The translations under genes and the position numbers were made by a program. DNA of 52,192 nucleotides. Origin: an uncultured Prevotellaceae bacterium. GTDB taxonomy: Bacteria; Bacteroidota; Bacteroidia; Bacteroidales; Bacteroidaceae. Shown here in pieces: positions 1 to 10,300 of the stretch. The notes below the pieces were generated by a model. That model had not been told where the DNA came from. It did no database searches and saw nothing but the letters and a program-made list of their open reading frames with translations. The stretch's first letter is position 1, and each line of letters begins with the position of its first letter. The stretch lies in NCBI GenBank assembly GCA_900318815.1, contig ONMA01000001.1:1-52192 (forward strand), written 5' to 3'.

Positions 1-233
1 TGATTTAGTCGCTTTTTCTTGTCTTCATCGGTATGCTGATTGTCTTGAAGCACACTCAGTTTCATTTTTGCCTTAACACATTCCAGCCCGTTGTGAATGA
101 CAGACACACTCACAGGAGCATTAGAGTTTAATAAATGAACCCAACTTTGTCCTGCAAGCAGATTTCCCCACTTTTCGTATTTCTGAATGTCATTTAGACA
201 TTGCTCTATTCTGTTGTCATTTATCTGTTCCAT
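1..233 (-). CDS. Partial unknown CDS, runs off the left edge
   Basis: An open frame starts at an ATG at 233-231 on the minus strand and reads without a stop for 77 codons to the window edge. It begins MEQINDNRIEQCLNDIQ and is hydrophilic, with a Lys-rich stretch near the edge. It starts only 12 nt after the stop of the UvrD-like helicase gene, in the same direction and with the same AT-rich composition, so it is probably the next gene of the same operon. I do not recognise a family. No signal peptide or membrane segment is visible in the part present. Too little is seen to say whether it is a helicase partner or an unrelated island gene. Confidence 0.55.
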   Translation of the reverse strand, partial: MEQINDNRIEQCLNDIQKYEKWGNLLAGQSWVHLLNSNAPVSVSVIHNGLECVKAKMKLSVLQDNQHTDEDKKKRLN

Positions 234-245
234 AATTTGTTATTA

Positions 246-2968
246 CTATATTTTCCAGTTGCTAACAGTTCTATCAAAATATTTTGCAACATCCTCGTTA
301 CCATCCTCTTGAGTGAAAGTCGCAGCAAGATGAGTAGTGGCTCTGGAAACACCAACATAAAGATACCTTCTCATAATATCTAACGAGCAATCTTCCAAAG
401 CTGTATCTATATCATAGAAAAAGACGACCTCAAATTCCATTCCTTTGACTTCTGAAATTCTGAACACTCGAACGGCTTTAGTATTTGGTGCAGTTCTATT
501 TTCAGAGCAATCGTATATCTGGATACGTCATCGCCAACGAAAATAGCAACTGAGGGCATGCTTTCATCGTATGTCTTATAGACTTCAATAATGCGTTTTG
601 CAATCCATTCTGCCTTCTCTTCTTCATCATCCGAAATAAAACAAAGCGGAGCAGGTTCATTGTCTGACCTTTCCTTAGTTGTAGTATAAGGTGCTTCGAC
701 CTTTCTTTCATCAAAGTACATTTGCTTTGACATATCAAGCAACGAGGGCAATTGGCGATAGGAGGTCTTCAGTTCATATACTTCCAACTTAGGAAGTATG
801 GATTTTTTTAGTTGGCTCCAACTCTTTATGCCATTATCGTTCAGTCCTTGCATAATATCACCACACAATGTCAGTGTTGAATATTCATAATGGCAGAATG
901 ACGTCATAAAGTAATAATCGATTATAGAATAGTCGGTGGCTTCATCTATTCCAATTACAGGTTTTACGTTCTCTTTATAGGCTTCCAAATATTTATTCTT
1001 CATACTATTGAAGCGTACATGAGATTTCTTGTAGATTCCGAGCAGCATGTTGTTAATGAAGCCTACAATTAGTTCGAGTTCTTCAGGATGAATGCGTTTG
1101 CCTCCGTCTTTCTTTTGAATTTTCTCAAGAAGTTTCTTGTTAAACAAGTTACTTCCTATTTCTATTTGCTTTTTCCTAAACAATTTGTATAGTCTGGGAA
1201 TTTGGTTAAGCAAGTTACTTTCAACACCTCTGCACAAGAATGCATAGTTTTTGGTAAACCAACTTAATTCTCCAATCAGATTTAGTTCGCCTATTTCAAA
1301 TAAAGGTTCAACGATAGCATACAGATCTCTTTGCCGTTTGGAAAGTTTCTGGTTACTATCATATTTCCGCAAACTCAATTTCCTTAAAACCGGTTTCAAC
1401 TGCTGGTATAGTTTCGCATCATAGTCGATGGAAGCCAATTCTTCCTCATCGTCTTCAGCTTCTTCCATTGCATTTTCTTCTATGTCATCTTCTTGAACAA
1501 TGATTGTTTCTTGCCTCCATTTCTCAAATAAGTCGATGACAGCCGATTTTAATTGCTCATCCTCATCTACCTTATTTTTAATTAATAGGGCCTTCTTGCT
1601 TAATAGGTCATTCAACTGGGCCTCTATTTGTGACACAGATTTTCTCTCGTTATCATATAACGAGTTAAACAGTCGCATAAGTGCATCAATATCCTTGATA
1701 CTTTCTGCTCGCTTGCAATATGCCTTAATGCTCTGCGCCAAATTATGCCAGGAATATTCTGATGTCTTCAAAGAATAAGCATTTAGCAAGATACTTGAAA
1801 TATTGCCAATACAGAATTTTTCAAATGCAGATATTGCACCTTCTGCATTTAAAAATAAAGTCGTCTCAGTTTTATCTTTTATCTTATACAACTTGAATGG
1901 CCCGTCAGACTCTGGTTTTCTTAATTTATATTCCATCAGGATCTTGTTCCTATAGCTTTCCAGAGTTGTCGTATTATTCTCATTGGCGTTCAGATACTCA
2001 CCTCTCATGTTGTCTTGAAGGAATGATAGTAATTTATCTGTTGGAGAAAAGAACAACCAGTTTGTATCCCTTGTATTTGGATCAGTAAGAGATGATATTT
2101 GTTCAGATGTAAGAGGTGCATTATATTCCTCCAAGGCCTGTTGGGATATTAAGAACTTCAACCTCTGAATCATGGTAGTGGTCTTTCCTGTACCTGGGCC
2201 ACCTTCTATTACAATTGGAGTCCCATCAAACAGATGAGAGCGCTTTGCATCTTCCTGTGCCTCATCAAGGATGTGTTGGAATCGTAACGACAAGTCTTTA
2301 CGAATGAAAGACTGTGTCTGTTTCACTTTCGATTTAGACGCTTCAATATCCTTTTCCAGTTGAGCAATCTTGGCACGATTAGCTTTTTCTTCCTCTTCGC
2401 GCTTTCTTGCTTCTTCAAGAAGTCTTTCTTCTTCCTCTTTTCTGGCTTTCTCCTTAGCAGCCCTTTCAGTCTCTTCTCTTTGTTTGCGAAGTCTTTCCTT
2501 TTCTTCTTGAAGCGCTTTCAGTTGGGCCTCTTGCTCTCTTTGCTGTCCTAACAAATCATATAATCGCTGAAAACGATAGTAGGTCGCATCATTTTCGATA
2601 TTGATAACAATTTCCTGTGCTGTTGAGAAATCTGGTTTATAGATAGCCCTGTTATGAATTGTCACCTCAACCTCATTCTTCCGTTTCGGATTCTTGGTTA
2701 TTTGTATATATTTTCTCTTTCCAGAATAGTATTTGGAAAGAACTTCACCCATCTTCGAATCTCGGTGAACGACAGTCCCATCTGTACGGAGCACTTTGGT
2801 TGTATCACCTATTACAATCCAAAACTGTTGGGCACCTTCTTTACCTCGCAATGTGCTGTCAAGAGAACAAAATGCTCTTCCTATTGCAGGAATTCGCGTA
2901 TAACTTGCCTTTTCCTTTTCAATATGTCGTTGGATGGCCTTACCTATGTCGTGAAGTGATTCTTTCAT
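246..2968 (-). CDS. UvrD-like SF1 helicase with N-terminal coiled coil, frameshifted near its end
   Basis: Predicted ATP-dependent superfamily 1 helicase. An N-terminal region of about 140 residues is followed by a highly charged Glu/Lys/Arg coiled coil (about 140-225), then the helicase core: Walker A GGPGTGKTTT near residue 256, Walker B GIDEATDY near 672, motif III-like LCGDIMQGLN and motif IV-like TSYRQLP. The first frame stops at 407, but motifs V/VI (KGMEFEVVFFYDID and YVGVSRATTHL) continue in another frame down to the stop at 246. The break maps to a run of three T at 484-486. One more T would restore a 907-residue protein, so this is either a sequencing error or a real inactivating or phase-variable change. 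It starts 34 nt after the DUF4276 gene and is probably co-transcribed with the ATPase-DUF4276 pair. Confidence 0.8.
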
Positions 2969-3002
2969 ATATTTCAGTAGATATATGTTTTAGGTTATGC
3001 TT

Positions 3003-3671
3003 TTACCTCATAAGCCCCATGTTCTTGAAAACAATGATAACGTTTTCTTCAAATTTTGCAAATGAAGGTATGGTTCTGAGTCTTTCCAAACTCAATCTGT
3101 TGCCAAGAATCTCATACAGATCAGAAATGCCAATCAGATTCCTTTTCTTTTTTGGTTGTTCTGACATTGCCCTGCGGATAGCATTTTCTATTGCGCTTTT
3201 AGGGTCAGCATACGATTCGGGGGCTCTGTCAAGTCCCAAATCTGCATCACTCATGTCTTTTGCATTGATTAGTCGCTTCAACAATTCTTTGTCAGCCAAC
3301 ATCCACGACTCTATCATCTGAATAGGTATGGTCGGGATGATGTGCTTACAGTATTCCTCTTCAGGCATACTTTTCAATGCAGAGATAAACGGATCAAATT
3401 TGTTCAACATGACGGAATCGATAGTACGGGCATCAGAATCAGCATGTATGCACAATGCCGAAATGCCATAGTTCTGCCGTGCACATTTTGAAGCCGCCAG
3501 CATCTTTTCAACAAATCCATCCCCTTCGGCTACTATTTCTCTGACTGGGAATATCTCCACCTGATTGTCGCATTGCCATGACAACTCTTGTATGGATTCC
3601 TCAATAACACTCTTCAGAAATCTAATATCTGTTGTGCCTTCGGCTATCAGACCTATAAATAATTGCTTCAT
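3003..3671 (-). CDS. DUF4276 TOPRIM-like protein, partner of the AAA ATPase
   Basis: A 222-residue protein of the DUF4276 type. The fold signature is visible: an N-terminal beta-strand ending in a conserved acidic residue (GLIAEGTTD, Glu11) and an HADSDA motif near residue 76, matching the E...DxD metal-binding pattern of TOPRIM domains. Family knowledge: TOPRIM-like proteins beside OLD-type ATPases serve as nuclease effectors in PARIS, AbiL and OLD systems. The nuclease role here is inferred from that. The gene begins 2 nt after the ATPase stop, so the two are almost certainly translated together and likely form a complex. The length is usual for the family and no key residue appears lost. 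Confidence 0.78.
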   Translation of the reverse strand: MKQLFIGLIAEGTTDIRFLKSVIEESIQELSWQCDNQVEIFPVREIVAEGDGFVEKMLAASKCARQNYGISALCIHADSDARTIDSVMLNKFDPFISALKSMPEEEYCKHIIPTIPIQMIESWMLADKELLKRLINAKDMSDADLGLDRAPESYADPKSAIENAIRRAMSEQPKKKRNLIGISDLYEILGNRLSLERLRTIPSFAKFEENVIIVFKNMGLMR

Positions 3672-3673
3672 AG

Positions 3674-5059
3674 TTACAGATTTTGGTTCTCGGTATTCAG
3701 ATATGCAATGGCATCGGCTAAAGTCATTTTATTCTCTGCTTCAGAGAATGACAACTGGAAAGATTTTGTCAGCGGAGAAATGCGGCTGATTCTTATGCTC
3801 CGTCTGCTTCCATTAATCTCCTTTGGATATGAAATCAATTTCGAGAACCAGATGCTGACCCCATTGTCTTTATCATCGTATTCTTCCTTCAGCCAGCGAA
3901 GCAATACGGGTGAATGAGTATTTACTATAATCTGACGCAACAGGTCGTCATCATCCTCAAAGTCGGTCGACAACAATCTTAATAATTGAACCATTGCCTT
4001 GATACGATAGGGGTGAATGCCATTTTCTGGTTCTTCAAAACATAACAGTCCTTGGAACTTCTCGTCATATAGCAACACACAAAGGACGAGAAGTCTCAAC
4101 GTGCCTTCCGACAACACCCTTGACGAGAAAGACTTTCCCTCACTATTCTTCAAGTTGAAAACAAACTGCTTATTGGCTTTGTCGTCTTTTACTTCCAATT
4201 CTGTATAGCCTGGCAAGAACGATGACAACTTCATGATAATCCGCTCCATCACGTAGGCATCCTGATTATACAAACGGTATAGAGCGGCAGAAAGATTCTC
4301 ACCGGCATGTCCTATGGTGTCTCCTGTGTAATTCACGTCATATCGGGTCGGCTCACGAAGAACAACTGGATTCAGTTGCATAAAGTTCCATGATGCGATT
4401 TCCTGTTGGGCCGCAAATATATGTGGGAAGTCTACCGAGTTGATACTTCCCAAAACGGTCTGGGTGACAGCATTTGCTGTCACTGAACGCCCACGTCCAT
4501 GACCACCGTCTTGACGAATGGTGATGGTTGAGTAGCCACGCTCCATTTCCGTATAAATATATGGTTTGCCGCTGCCACCACTTATGGAGCTTCGCCAAAT
4601 ATCTGTCCTTTTTTTTAAGTATTTTTTCGCCCAACTGTCTTTGTCTGTAGCTATACGCGCCAATTGCTCATAAACAACAGTTAGTTCTTCAAAACCTTGT
4701 TCATTCTGACGCTTGCCTATTACCAGTTCATAGCGCATACGCGGGGTCTTCACATCTGCTATGCCGCCCCAGTTGTCCCTGATTTTTCGTGGCACCAGCA
4801 TTTCCACGACGAAACGCATTTCTGTGGCAGATATGTCATCAGTGTATTTGGTAAACAGCTCAGAGACTTCTCCACGTAGTTGCTTATTGGCAAAGGCTGT
4901 CCTCAAATCAGTCTTTGACAAGTTTGATAGCAAGTTCAAGGCATCAAACAGGTTGCTCTTACCCGATGCATTTGTTCCTGCTATCACGGTCAGTGGCGAA
5001 AACTCCATCTCAAAGTCGGAGAAGGATTTAAAACCGTTTATTTCTATCTTTGTAATCAT
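3674..5059 (-). CDS. OLD/ABC-type AAA ATPase (AAA_21-like)
   Basis: A 461-residue ABC-class ATPase without membrane segments. The start ITKIEINGFKSF is typical of RecF/OLD/SMC-like ATPases. Walker A GTNASGKSN is at about 28-36, an ABC-signature-like LSEGTLRLL near 315, Walker B LLCFEEPENGIHP near 340 (with the tandem acidic residues), and an H-loop VNTHSPVLL near 378. There is no C-terminal TOPRIM domain in this protein; the next gene (DUF4276) supplies a separate one. That is the split layout of AbiL- and PARIS-like pairs, in which the ATPase senses phage and holds or releases a toxic partner; this function is inferred. It is the first gene after a good promoter at 5081-5114 and heads a separate transcription unit within the island. 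Confidence 0.85.
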   Translation of the reverse strand: MITKIEINGFKSFSDFEMEFSPLTVIAGTNASGKSNLFDALNLLSNLSKTDLRTAFANKQLRGEVSELFTKYTDDISATEMRFVVEMLVPRKIRDNWGGIADVKTPRMRYELVIGKRQNEQGFEELTVVYEQLARIATDKDSWAKKYLKKRTDIWRSSISGGSGKPYIYTEMERGYSTITIRQDGGHGRGRSVTANAVTQTVLGSINSVDFPHIFAAQQEIASWNFMQLNPVVLREPTRYDVNYTGDTIGHAGENLSAALYRLYNQDAYVMERIIMKLSSFLPGYTELEVKDDKANKQFVFNLKNSEGKSFSSRVLSEGTLRLLVLCVLLYDEKFQGLLCFEEPENGIHPYRIKAMVQLLRLLSTDFEDDDDLLRQIIVNTHSPVLLRWLKEEYDDKDNGVSIWFSKLISYPKEINGSRRSIRISRISPLTKSFQLSFSEAENKMTLADAIAYLNTENQNL

Positions 5060-5080
5060 ATAAAAACTGTTTTGAAGTTA

Positions 5081-5114
5081 CAAATGTAATCATTCTTTTT
5101 TTTTAATAGCCAAA
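5081..5114 (-). promoter_or_regulatory. Bacteroidetes promoter of the ATPase-DUF4276-helicase unit
   Basis: On the minus strand TACATTTG (5088-5081) fits the -7 consensus TAnnTTTG and TTTGG (5114-5110) fits the -33 box. The ATPase ATG lies about 20 nt downstream. The promoter sits in the only gap of more than 100 nt within the island, so this half can be expressed independently. Confidence 0.6.
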
Positions 5115-5189
5115 TATATGCCTAAAATTTTATCTTATATCGTATCTGCTCACGTTGTGAATAATGTCTATTACTCTTCTTTAGCAGGT

Positions 5190-5831
5190 TCATTTCACAA
5201 TCTCTATTTTCCAACCCATTTTGAGAGCAGAATTGATTTTGTCCAACATTTTCTTTTTGTCTTTAGTGCTGCTATGCGTTAAGACATATATACCTGGGGC
5301 TGCCTCACGTTGGGTATGTCCGTATTTCTTATCTTTAGTTGTAGCCACGATATTTACACGACAGAACTTTAGTCCAAGCTCTCTTACCCTGACTAACCCT
5401 GCTTCAACGATAGCAGAAGTAAATGTTGTTGCAGCATCATGCTCTTGCAATATTGTGCCATCCTTCCGATAGATACATAAGCCTGTTTTGGAGGCAATCT
5501 TTGAGGAACGGCTCTTACGAGGCCCAAACTCCTTGTGTTCAACTTCTGGATCAGCCTCTAGCTTCTTGGCATCTATCAACTGAGTGATATTTGTCTTGCG
5601 AGACAATGATACGCTAATAGGCATTCCTGGATGGTAGTCAACCACCAAGACCAAATCCCGTTGTACCTGCTTTAATGCTGGTTCAATAGTCTCAGTAACC
5701 ACAGGAAGAATCTCTTTCTTGATGATATCTTCTTCCAGTTCACTCACTTGTCTCTCCAAATCCTCATTCAGTGAGAGGCCTTCCTTTCGCAATGTTTCCA
5801 TTGCCTTGTATAAATCGCTGAGTCGTGACAT
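5190..5831 (-). CDS. Unknown 213-residue island protein
   Basis: A 213-residue soluble protein I do not recognise. Residues 1-60 are acidic and helical, probably a coiled coil (Leu/Glu-rich, ELEEDIIKKEILPVV). The rest looks like a mixed alpha/beta domain with a basic patch (FGPRKSRSSKIASK) and a conserved-looking C-terminal block containing KYGHTQREAAPGIYVLTHS. It starts 4 nt after the stop of the 499-residue gene and is the last gene of the methyltransferase operon, before a 130-nt gap with a promoter. Its position suggests a small accessory subunit (specificity, inhibitor or sensor), but no motif supports a specific activity. Confidence 0.6.
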   Translation of the reverse strand: MSRLSDLYKAMETLRKEGLSLNEDLERQVSELEEDIIKKEILPVVTETIEPALKQVQRDLVLVVDYHPGMPISVSLSRKTNITQLIDAKKLEADPEVEHKEFGPRKSRSSKIASKTGLCIYRKDGTILQEHDAATTFTSAIVEAGLVRVRELGLKFCRVNIVATTKDKKYGHTQREAAPGIYVLTHSSTKDKKKMLDKINSALKMGWKIEIVK

Positions 5832-5835
5832 ATAT

Positions 5836-7335
5836 CTATATATTTAGTAGTGATAATAATTTGTTAGTTGATTCATTGATACTTTCTTGCACTGATTTGT
5901 CTTTACAAGATTGGAGGATTAAATCTCGCATGGCCTCTAATTGATTTCTCATACTTTCAGTTTTTCTATCTTGCAATGCTTTTACGTCAGAATATTTTAT
6001 ATTGGTAACTTCTTTGTTCAACTTCATAATATCTGGCAATAATCTCAACAGTTTTAATGCTTTATTCATTTCTATAAAAGGACTCATGTTGATTAATTTG
6101 TCCATAAAATGCGGTATGTAATCTTTATTTCTCTTTTCTCGAATATGTACAGACATCTGCCGCAGGTCATCATCATTTATAGTTGAATCATCTGCTAACA
6201 TTTGTAATTGACTATCAATCTCCTGAGCTTTGTTTTTCATGCAATCGTTGTCTGAACTCATCAGGCATGGATACAGAACATCTTTCCAAAAAGAAAAATA
6301 CAGTTCTTCATTCTTGTCATTTTCCTCTTGATTTTTCTTATTATTGGGAAAGCCGTATAGCTTCCTAAAACCCTCATAGACTATCACATTAAGATGTCGA
6401 AGATTCAATTGCCTTTCTATATAATGTTCCGAAGAAAGATACGCAATGACAGCACAACAAATATCAATATATATAAATAACAAATGAAGGCTAGGATGTA
6501 TAGTTTCTCTTAAAGGGTGTAGTCGCGATGACATTCCTTCTATCCCAAATTGTTGCTCAACTATGTTCGGAAGTTTATAACTCTTGACAATACTATCCAA
6601 AGTATTCCAATAGGATACTACACTATTTCTTGTCTGCAATAATAGAGCATGATCTTTATCTGGAAAAACATTAAGTTTTTCCCAGAAAGAATTGTCTGCA
6701 ACTTGCAAATAGCACAAAGGAAGCCGTTGTTCATAAGACAATTTGTTTATTACCAGCAATAATTCATGTAAAATAGCCAAAAACTTCGAAACTTTCTCCG
6801 TTTCTGTTTCTTCAGAAAGATTGCATAAAAAGCTATACACTTTCAATGGATCATTATCGTAGTGAATAGCATAATTTCTACAATCCTTAGAATCAGAATT
6901 ACAATATGTTTCTTTGAAGTTTGTAATAAGTTCCTCTATTTTTACCTTATGTCTTTCATTTAGTAAGACACCTGCGTCATTGCCAAATCTTTTCCATAAA
7001 CAATGTTTGTCTCCTGAAAAGCCAAACATGGCTTTAATCATTTCGGTAATAATAACATTCAAATATTTCAAATGGATGCGTTTTTCCCCTATTGATACAG
7101 CCCTAAATTCTGCTCTGAGAGTTGAGATAATGTCAAGATGGCAAAAAAGAACAAAATAATAAATACGAACTAAATCTATCCATATGTTCTTTCTATTAGA
7201 ATCTTCATTTATTGAATTTAGTTCTTTGTACAATTTTATGGAACTCAATAAAGAAGGGTACATGAATGAAATATTATCGCCCATGCTCTTATAAATTGTA
7301 TCTAATTGCACTTTCGTTGCTAAATGTTTTGTCAT
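5836..7335 (-). CDS. Unknown 499-residue island protein with two related halves
   Basis: I do not recognise this family. It is rich in Leu, Ile and aromatic residues and predicted mostly helical, with no signal peptide. An internal duplication is visible: the N-terminal half has IHLKYLNVIITEMIKAMFGF and the C-terminal half LNLRHLNVIVYEGFRKLYGF, each preceded by a similar hydrophobic stretch (VLFCHLDIISTL and LLFIYIDICCAVIAYL). Both repeats share the pattern LxxLNVIxxExxxxxxGF. The gene starts 2 nt after the methyltransferase stop and ends 4 nt before the 213-residue gene, so it is tightly operonic. Strong A+T bias and tight coupling suggest a dedicated system component, perhaps a sensor or scaffold (inference). 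Confidence 0.6.
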   Translation of the reverse strand: MTKHLATKVQLDTIYKSMGDNISFMYPSLLSSIKLYKELNSINEDSNRKNIWIDLVRIYYFVLFCHLDIISTLRAEFRAVSIGEKRIHLKYLNVIITEMIKAMFGFSGDKHCLWKRFGNDAGVLLNERHKVKIEELITNFKETYCNSDSKDCRNYAIHYDNDPLKVYSFLCNLSEETETEKVSKFLAILHELLLVINKLSYEQRLPLCYLQVADNSFWEKLNVFPDKDHALLLQTRNSVVSYWNTLDSIVKSYKLPNIVEQQFGIEGMSSRLHPLRETIHPSLHLLFIYIDICCAVIAYLSSEHYIERQLNLRHLNVIVYEGFRKLYGFPNNKKNQEENDKNEELYFSFWKDVLYPCLMSSDNDCMKNKAQEIDSQLQMLADDSTINDDDLRQMSVHIREKRNKDYIPHFMDKLINMSPFIEMNKALKLLRLLPDIMKLNKEVTNIKYSDVKALQDRKTESMRNQLEAMRDLILQSCKDKSVQESINESTNKLLSLLNI

Positions 7336-7337
7336 AA

Positions 7338-10300
7338 TTACATCTTCTTTTCATATTCTTCCCGTGTGATTGGAGTCTCTGGATCTACGATGAGAACTTC
7401 ATCGTAGGTTAGGCCGTAGAGGTGATAGACGAGGAGGTCGATTTTAGAAGCCCAACTGCTAATATCTACAGTTTGGTTCTTCTGTTTGGCAACAATGATA
7501 TTATTGATAATTTCTACAAGTTCATCTGTTCTTTCATCTCTTTTTTTCGGTATTGGAAAGTTCTGTATAATTGCATTTTTGGATTTAAACGTGTCTCCTT
7601 CCAAATAGATGTTAAGAAGAGAATACTCAAACAGTTTAGAATTCATAATAGCCAACAGATATTTTAGATTATTTCCTGTCATGAAATATGTGGTGACATC
7701 ACAATAATATATTCCTTTCGGGTCGTATGCGAAAGCCATACGTTTAGATATCGCTTGCCATATTATTTTTTCCTTTTCAAATTCTTCAAGATAAGCACAA
7801 TTTCTCAAATTGTATGGCGTACATCCTTTGTCATTCCTTTCTGACAGGATTTGATAAAACCCATCCAATCTTTGTTTTATTATTGGATACATCTCAATAT
7901 TTATAGGTTGTAGTTCTGTTCCTTTTACACCATTATGCACATTAATAATCCATAAATCCTTAGGGTGACAATAATACTTTTCTGTATCACTTCCGCATAT
8001 CAATGGCTTAATAATTTTTACATTATTATTATCAAGTGAAATTAGTTCGTCTTTTTCTTTTGTGTTAATATGATAAGCTTTATTACAACCTGTTAAAATC
8101 CCCCTGAAAATATGAACATTAAATTCCTTTAAAGGCTTTCCAATTGTTTCCAATTTGCTTTTTAGAATTTCATTCTCACTAGCTTTTAACAACCAAGCAT
8201 CTTCCGTAAGATGTATATCCTTAACGCGACTTTTTTCTAAAATGTCGAGCAAATTCTGTCCTATTGTCTTGTCGTCAAAATAGTACAATAAAGGAGTATC
8301 TTTGTTCTCTTCTTTTTTGACGATTATTATATTAGAATCAACTGTTGCTCCAAATATACGATTTCTTCCAAAATCTATCAATTGAAGTATGTTTTGCTTA
8401 TTAAATAATTTACGTAAATTGCGTCCATATTCACTTCTTACCCATTTGTTTGACGTAATAAACGTCAATACCCCATGTTTTGCTAAATTATTAAGAGCCA
8501 ATTCATAAAAGTATGTATACAAATCCGCAGAGCCATTAAAAACTTTGTATGATTTCAAACTTGGTGCAATACTTTTAAGTTTTTTTGCATCCACATACGG
8601 AGGATTTGCGATAACAATATCAAAACCTGTGAAATTTCCTTCCTCATCCAATAATGCGGGAAACTCGAAGCGCCATTCAAAGGCTTGGTCATAGATTTTG
8701 TTGGACTCTATTTCTTCACGCTGTTGCTCCAAGGCTTTGAGCTCTTTCTGTAGAGCCTTGATTTTCTTTTCGTTCTCTTTCTTCTTGTCACCAAAGAAAT
8801 CACCCATTTGCAAATTGTCTATAGCTCCGCGAACTTTAGCAATCTTTCCCATTTCTTCTTTGCTGAGTTTGGTTTTGACGGCTCGCTTGATGTCCTCAAT
8901 CCTCTGGCGGAAGTCGTCTTTCTGCGTATGGTCGGAAATGTCCGTATAATCATACACCCATTGGCGATAGTCGTTCAAGGTATAGTTTGTGCCGTTCTTT
9001 TGGTTGTAGTCTTTCAGTACATTCTGGAATGGGGCATCCAATGGGAAACGATGGAGCAGGGAGTCACCACACATAATCTTATAATCAAGGTTAGGCAATG
9101 GCTGCGGCTCGTTCTCATCAACAACCAATGCCAGCCAGAAACGGAGACGGGCAATATCTACAGCGCCTTTCTCTATATCTACGCCATAGATGTTGTTCTG
9201 TATGATGTCTCGCTTTACCTTGGCGTATGAAAAATCTTCGTTCTTGCCAATGAAGCCATACAACAGATGACGGCAATCAAACAAGACATTCAGCACACCC
9301 ATTGGGAATGCTCCAGATCCAATGGCAGGGTCGCAAACCTTTACTACAGCCAGGGCTTTGTTGACCAGTCTTGCATTCTCTTTGTTTTGCAGAATCGGCT
9401 CCACCACTCTCTGTTTGATGAGGGAGTTGATGGCGGTATGCAGTTCCTCTGGTGTGTTGCTCTTCAGATACTGGGCAACACTCTCCTTACTCATGTACTG
9501 CACTATTTCCTTGGGCGTATAGAAAGCACCTTTGTCTTTGTTGTCCTCCAGCAAGTTCTCGAAGATATGGCCAAGCATTTCCGGGTCGATGCCGATTTCT
9601 GAGTCCTCTGGGTCGTTCTCGTCGATGGTGAAGTTATACATGGCGAAGAAGTCCATGAGTTCCTTGAAATAGTCGTAGGGGAAGTCAATGTCTTTCTTGT
9701 CTAACTCGTCCTTATCGAAAAGTCCACCATTCAGATAAGGAATTTTGATGTTATCGCCCAGCCGTGAGTCAGCGAGGTCATTAGTTCTGCGCTCATTGAG
9801 GGTATTGAAGAACAGCGGTTCAAGAACATCGCTCAACAAGCGGTCATTACCTTCATAACTTTCTATTAAGTGGTTCAGATAGAACTTGTCGCCACCGTTC
9901 CAACCTTGCTGGTTGGCTGGCACACCCATCCAGCCCTTCTTCTGCAAGAACTGAAGGAATACCAGACGGCCTAAGAGTTTCTTTACATAATCACGATTCT
10001 CCTTTGTGTCGTCATTGATATGATTGAGGAACTTCACATAACGCTCCTTATAGCCATTGAAGAAGTCCTTGTTCAGACGCTCCACCGAGAAGGCATCCTT
10101 AATATTCTCAAACGAGATACCGTTGCGTTGCAAGGCATCGAAACGCCCAACGGGGGTATTGTAATAGTTGTCGCTCTCTCCAAAGACGTAGGTAAAACGC
10201 TTGGCAGCAGTATTCTCGCCCTTGATGTCGCAGACAAAAGACAAGCGCCAGACTGAGCCGCTATCAAAGACTACGAGGGCAGCATCAAACTCGCCCCAAT

